Source of the DNA: Candidatus Latescibacterota bacterium
GTDB lineage: Bacteria > Latescibacterota > UBA2968
DNA: 64,000 bases
Reading direction: 5' to 3'
Assembly (NCBI GenBank): GCA_022824945.1
Contig: JAJDYX010000032.1
Span: forward strand, 27,295-91,294
Each line of letters begins with the position of its first letter. The stretch's first letter is position 1. Shown here one piece after another: positions 62,580 to 64,000 of this stretch. The notes below the pieces were generated by a model. It searched no databases and was not told where the DNA came from. It was given only the letters and a program-made list of their open reading frames with translations. The position numbers and the translations under genes were made by a program.

Positions 62580-62608
62580 AATGTAGCGTATTCCCTGCTT
62601 TTTGTCAA
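62580..62608 (-). promoter_or_regulatory. Sigma-70-type promoter on the minus strand
   Basis: A perfect TTGACA (62603-62608 on the minus strand), a 17-base spacer and TACATT (62580-62585). The predicted start near 62573 would give a transcript of about 75 bases to the terminator at 62500, or a leader for the NYN gene. Confidence 0.6.
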
Positions 62609-62700
62609 CTTATACAAACCAAAGGCGACAACCTTAACAAGGTTGAGCCTGTCAGAGTTTTGCCTGGTAACTCCATACATATATAGACCGAGGTATTGTA

Positions 62701-64000
62701 ATGAATAGCCTATCAAAATGCCTGTTGCTTTTGATTCTCATAATCCCTGGATTTTCTGCTGGTAGTGAGTTGTTGCGCCGTGCAGAGACTTTTTATGCGA
62801 ATGAAGATTATCAAAGCTGTATCCAGGCAGCAGAAGAAGTTCTCAAAGCAGACTCTTGTTCTGCCCAGGCCCACACGCTGATAGGTAAAAGTTTCGGACG
62901 TTTGAGACGATTAACCTTAGCTGAGGAATATTTTCAGAAAGCCATACATTGCGATAGCTTATTTGCCGAGGGGTACTACGGCCTGGGGACCGTTGCTTTT
63001 TTTCAGAATAATTACGCAGCAGCAGAAAAAGGACTTAAACGAGCGATAGACCTGGGTTTGCACACGCCAAATGCTTATCGCAATCTTTCTGCGATATACG
63101 CAAAACAACAGAAGTGGGCACTGGCACGGGAGATTGGTGAAAGAGGATTGGAAATTGATCCAAATAATAGAGACATCCAAACGAATCTTGCATTAGCATA
63201 CGAGGGTTTAAAATTATATCGAAAAGCGATTGAGCTATCAGAAAGCGCATTGAAGAATAGACCTGAAGATGTTCAAAATAACATTGCGCTTGCAGCGCTA
63301 AACTTAAAAGTGGGATTCTTTGATCAAGCACTTGCGATCCTTGATCGGGTTGAAGAAAATCGTCGAGCTATACGAAGAAAAGGCGAAACTCTCTTTTATC
63401 TGGAGAAGTTTGAAAACGCGCTCCCCTACTTAAAACAAAGTATTTACGTTGACCAACTCGGAAACAAAAAGCAACACCCCGATAAAGATATACTTCTCAT
63501 GATAGCTGAGACCTTTTATGAAATCGGTCAAGTTGATAGTTCTAAGTTTTATTTTGATATGCTGAAGAAAAATGCCACAACTAAGACAGATATTGATTAT
63601 GCAACTCACGCCCTTGAGAATCTGAATCAGGACAAGCGTGGTGCACGTCTATTTGTACCTCAGGTGCCATTTTACGCGCAAGGCAGAGGTGTCACTTGCC
63701 TTAAAGCCGCAATTTTATCCGTGATGAGATATTGGGACGGTGCTGAAAATCAGGCCGAAGATTGGTTGACACTGGAAGACCGGATTGAGGATAATTTGTC
63801 AGCACTTTATGCACTATCAGAGGCATTTCCCGAACTGTCTATTCACTATTTTAATTGGAATTTAGAGCAAATAGAAGAAGCCCTCAAGTCAGGATGTCCA
63901 CCTGTTGCTTTGATAGCTGATCAAGACCCAGACCTGAGTCATACTGTAACCGTTGTTGGAATTGATTATCAGCGCGATGTCATTATTGTCAATGATCCAG
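62701..64000 (+). CDS. TPR protein with C-terminal C39-like cysteine protease domain (runs off the window)
   Basis: Open for 433 residues to the window end. It has a signal peptide (MNSLSKCLLLLILIIPGFSA), about eight TPR repeats (about residues 25-300), and from residue 318 a C39-like peptidase: Gln327 and Cys333 six residues apart (AQGRGVTCLKAA), His414 (LSHTVTVVG) and Asp432 (VNDP). All members of the catalytic set are present. GAGG lies before the ATG. It could process or bind exported peptides in the periplasm. The end of the gene lies outside the window. Confidence 0.88.
   Translation, partial: MNSLSKCLLLLILIIPGFSAGSELLRRAETFYANEDYQSCIQAAEEVLKADSCSAQAHTLIGKSFGRLRRLTLAEEYFQKAIHCDSLFAEGYYGLGTVAFFQNNYAAAEKGLKRAIDLGLHTPNAYRNLSAIYAKQQKWALAREIGERGLEIDPNNRDIQTNLALAYEGLKLYRKAIELSESALKNRPEDVQNNIALAALNLKVGFFDQALAILDRVEENRRAIRRKGETLFYLEKFENALPYLKQSIYVDQLGNKKQHPDKDILLMIAETFYEIGQVDSSKFYFDMLKKNATTKTDIDYATHALENLNQDKRGARLFVPQVPFYAQGRGVTCLKAAILSVMRYWDGAENQAEDWLTLEDRIEDNLSALYALSEAFPELSIHYFNWNLEQIEEALKSGCPPVALIADQDPDLSHTVTVVGIDYQRDVIIVNDP

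Overview
The window looks like a chromosomal segment of a free-living or host-associated diderm heterotroph. The gene mix is typical of uncultured Latescibacterota/Poribacteria-like lineages: several sulfatases, Gfo/Idh/MocA oxidoreductases, xylose-isomerase-like TIM barrels, phytanoyl-CoA-dioxygenase-type hydroxylases, ceramidase-like hydrolases, and a polysaccharide lyase with an N-terminal dockerin-like calcium repeat. The taxon is an inference from gene content; no rRNA gene is present. An MCE/Mla lipid transporter shows that the cell has an outer membrane. Most genes have clear AGGAG-type ribosome binding sites.

Layout. Positions 1-3.3 kb hold a monomeric isocitrate dehydrogenase and a YceI protein, followed by a 0.6 kb intergenic stretch with palindromic repeats. 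Positions 3.8-10.4 kb hold the most unusual block: an AraC-type regulator with a degenerate receiver, an HlyD-type adaptor, an ABC exporter without a peptidase domain, a 131-residue Thr/Ser-rich protein with two Cys, a CPBP intramembrane protease and a TPR membrane protein. I read it as a candidate export and maturation system for a small protein. From 10.5 to 19.3 kb a tight minus-strand run encodes a carbon-nitrogen hydrolase, sulfatase, two TIM-barrel isomerases, an oxidoreductase, a class III aminotransferase, ChrA and a DUF58 protein. pckA (19.5 kb) stands alone on the plus strand. From 21 to 26.2 kb a second minus-strand operon carries a flavin monooxygenase, two haloacid-dehalogenase-type hydrolases, a ceramidase-like protein and a LarA racemase. 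From 26.3 to 37.5 kb follow an IMP-cyclohydrolase-like protein, nucleotidyltransferases, an M16 lipoprotein protease, proA, and a third sugar/sulfate run (mmsA, sulfatase, cupin, TIM barrel, oxidoreductase).

From 37.8 to 49.7 kb everything is on the plus strand: a large membrane protein, two PhyH hydroxylases, a toxin-antitoxin cluster, a second ceramidase-like protein, a clan AA protease pair, and an operon in which PhyH, both aconitase-X subunits, an apparently metal-less and an intact amidohydrolase, and an aminotransferase are packed with overlapping ends. From 50 to 53.7 kb lie a BrnT-type toxin module with a near-consensus promoter, a PL6-type lyase with its Lys/Arg pair, and a row of strong RNA hairpins in front of a sigma-region-4-only protein. 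From 53.7 to 59.7 kb come another aminotransferase, an RpoD-like sigma factor and the MlaE-MlaF-MlaD operon. A tRNA-Pro gene (59.8 kb) is followed by a 598-residue coiled-coil protein and a NYN nuclease, a likely defence or integration hotspot. A TPR protein with a C39-like cysteine protease domain runs off the right edge.
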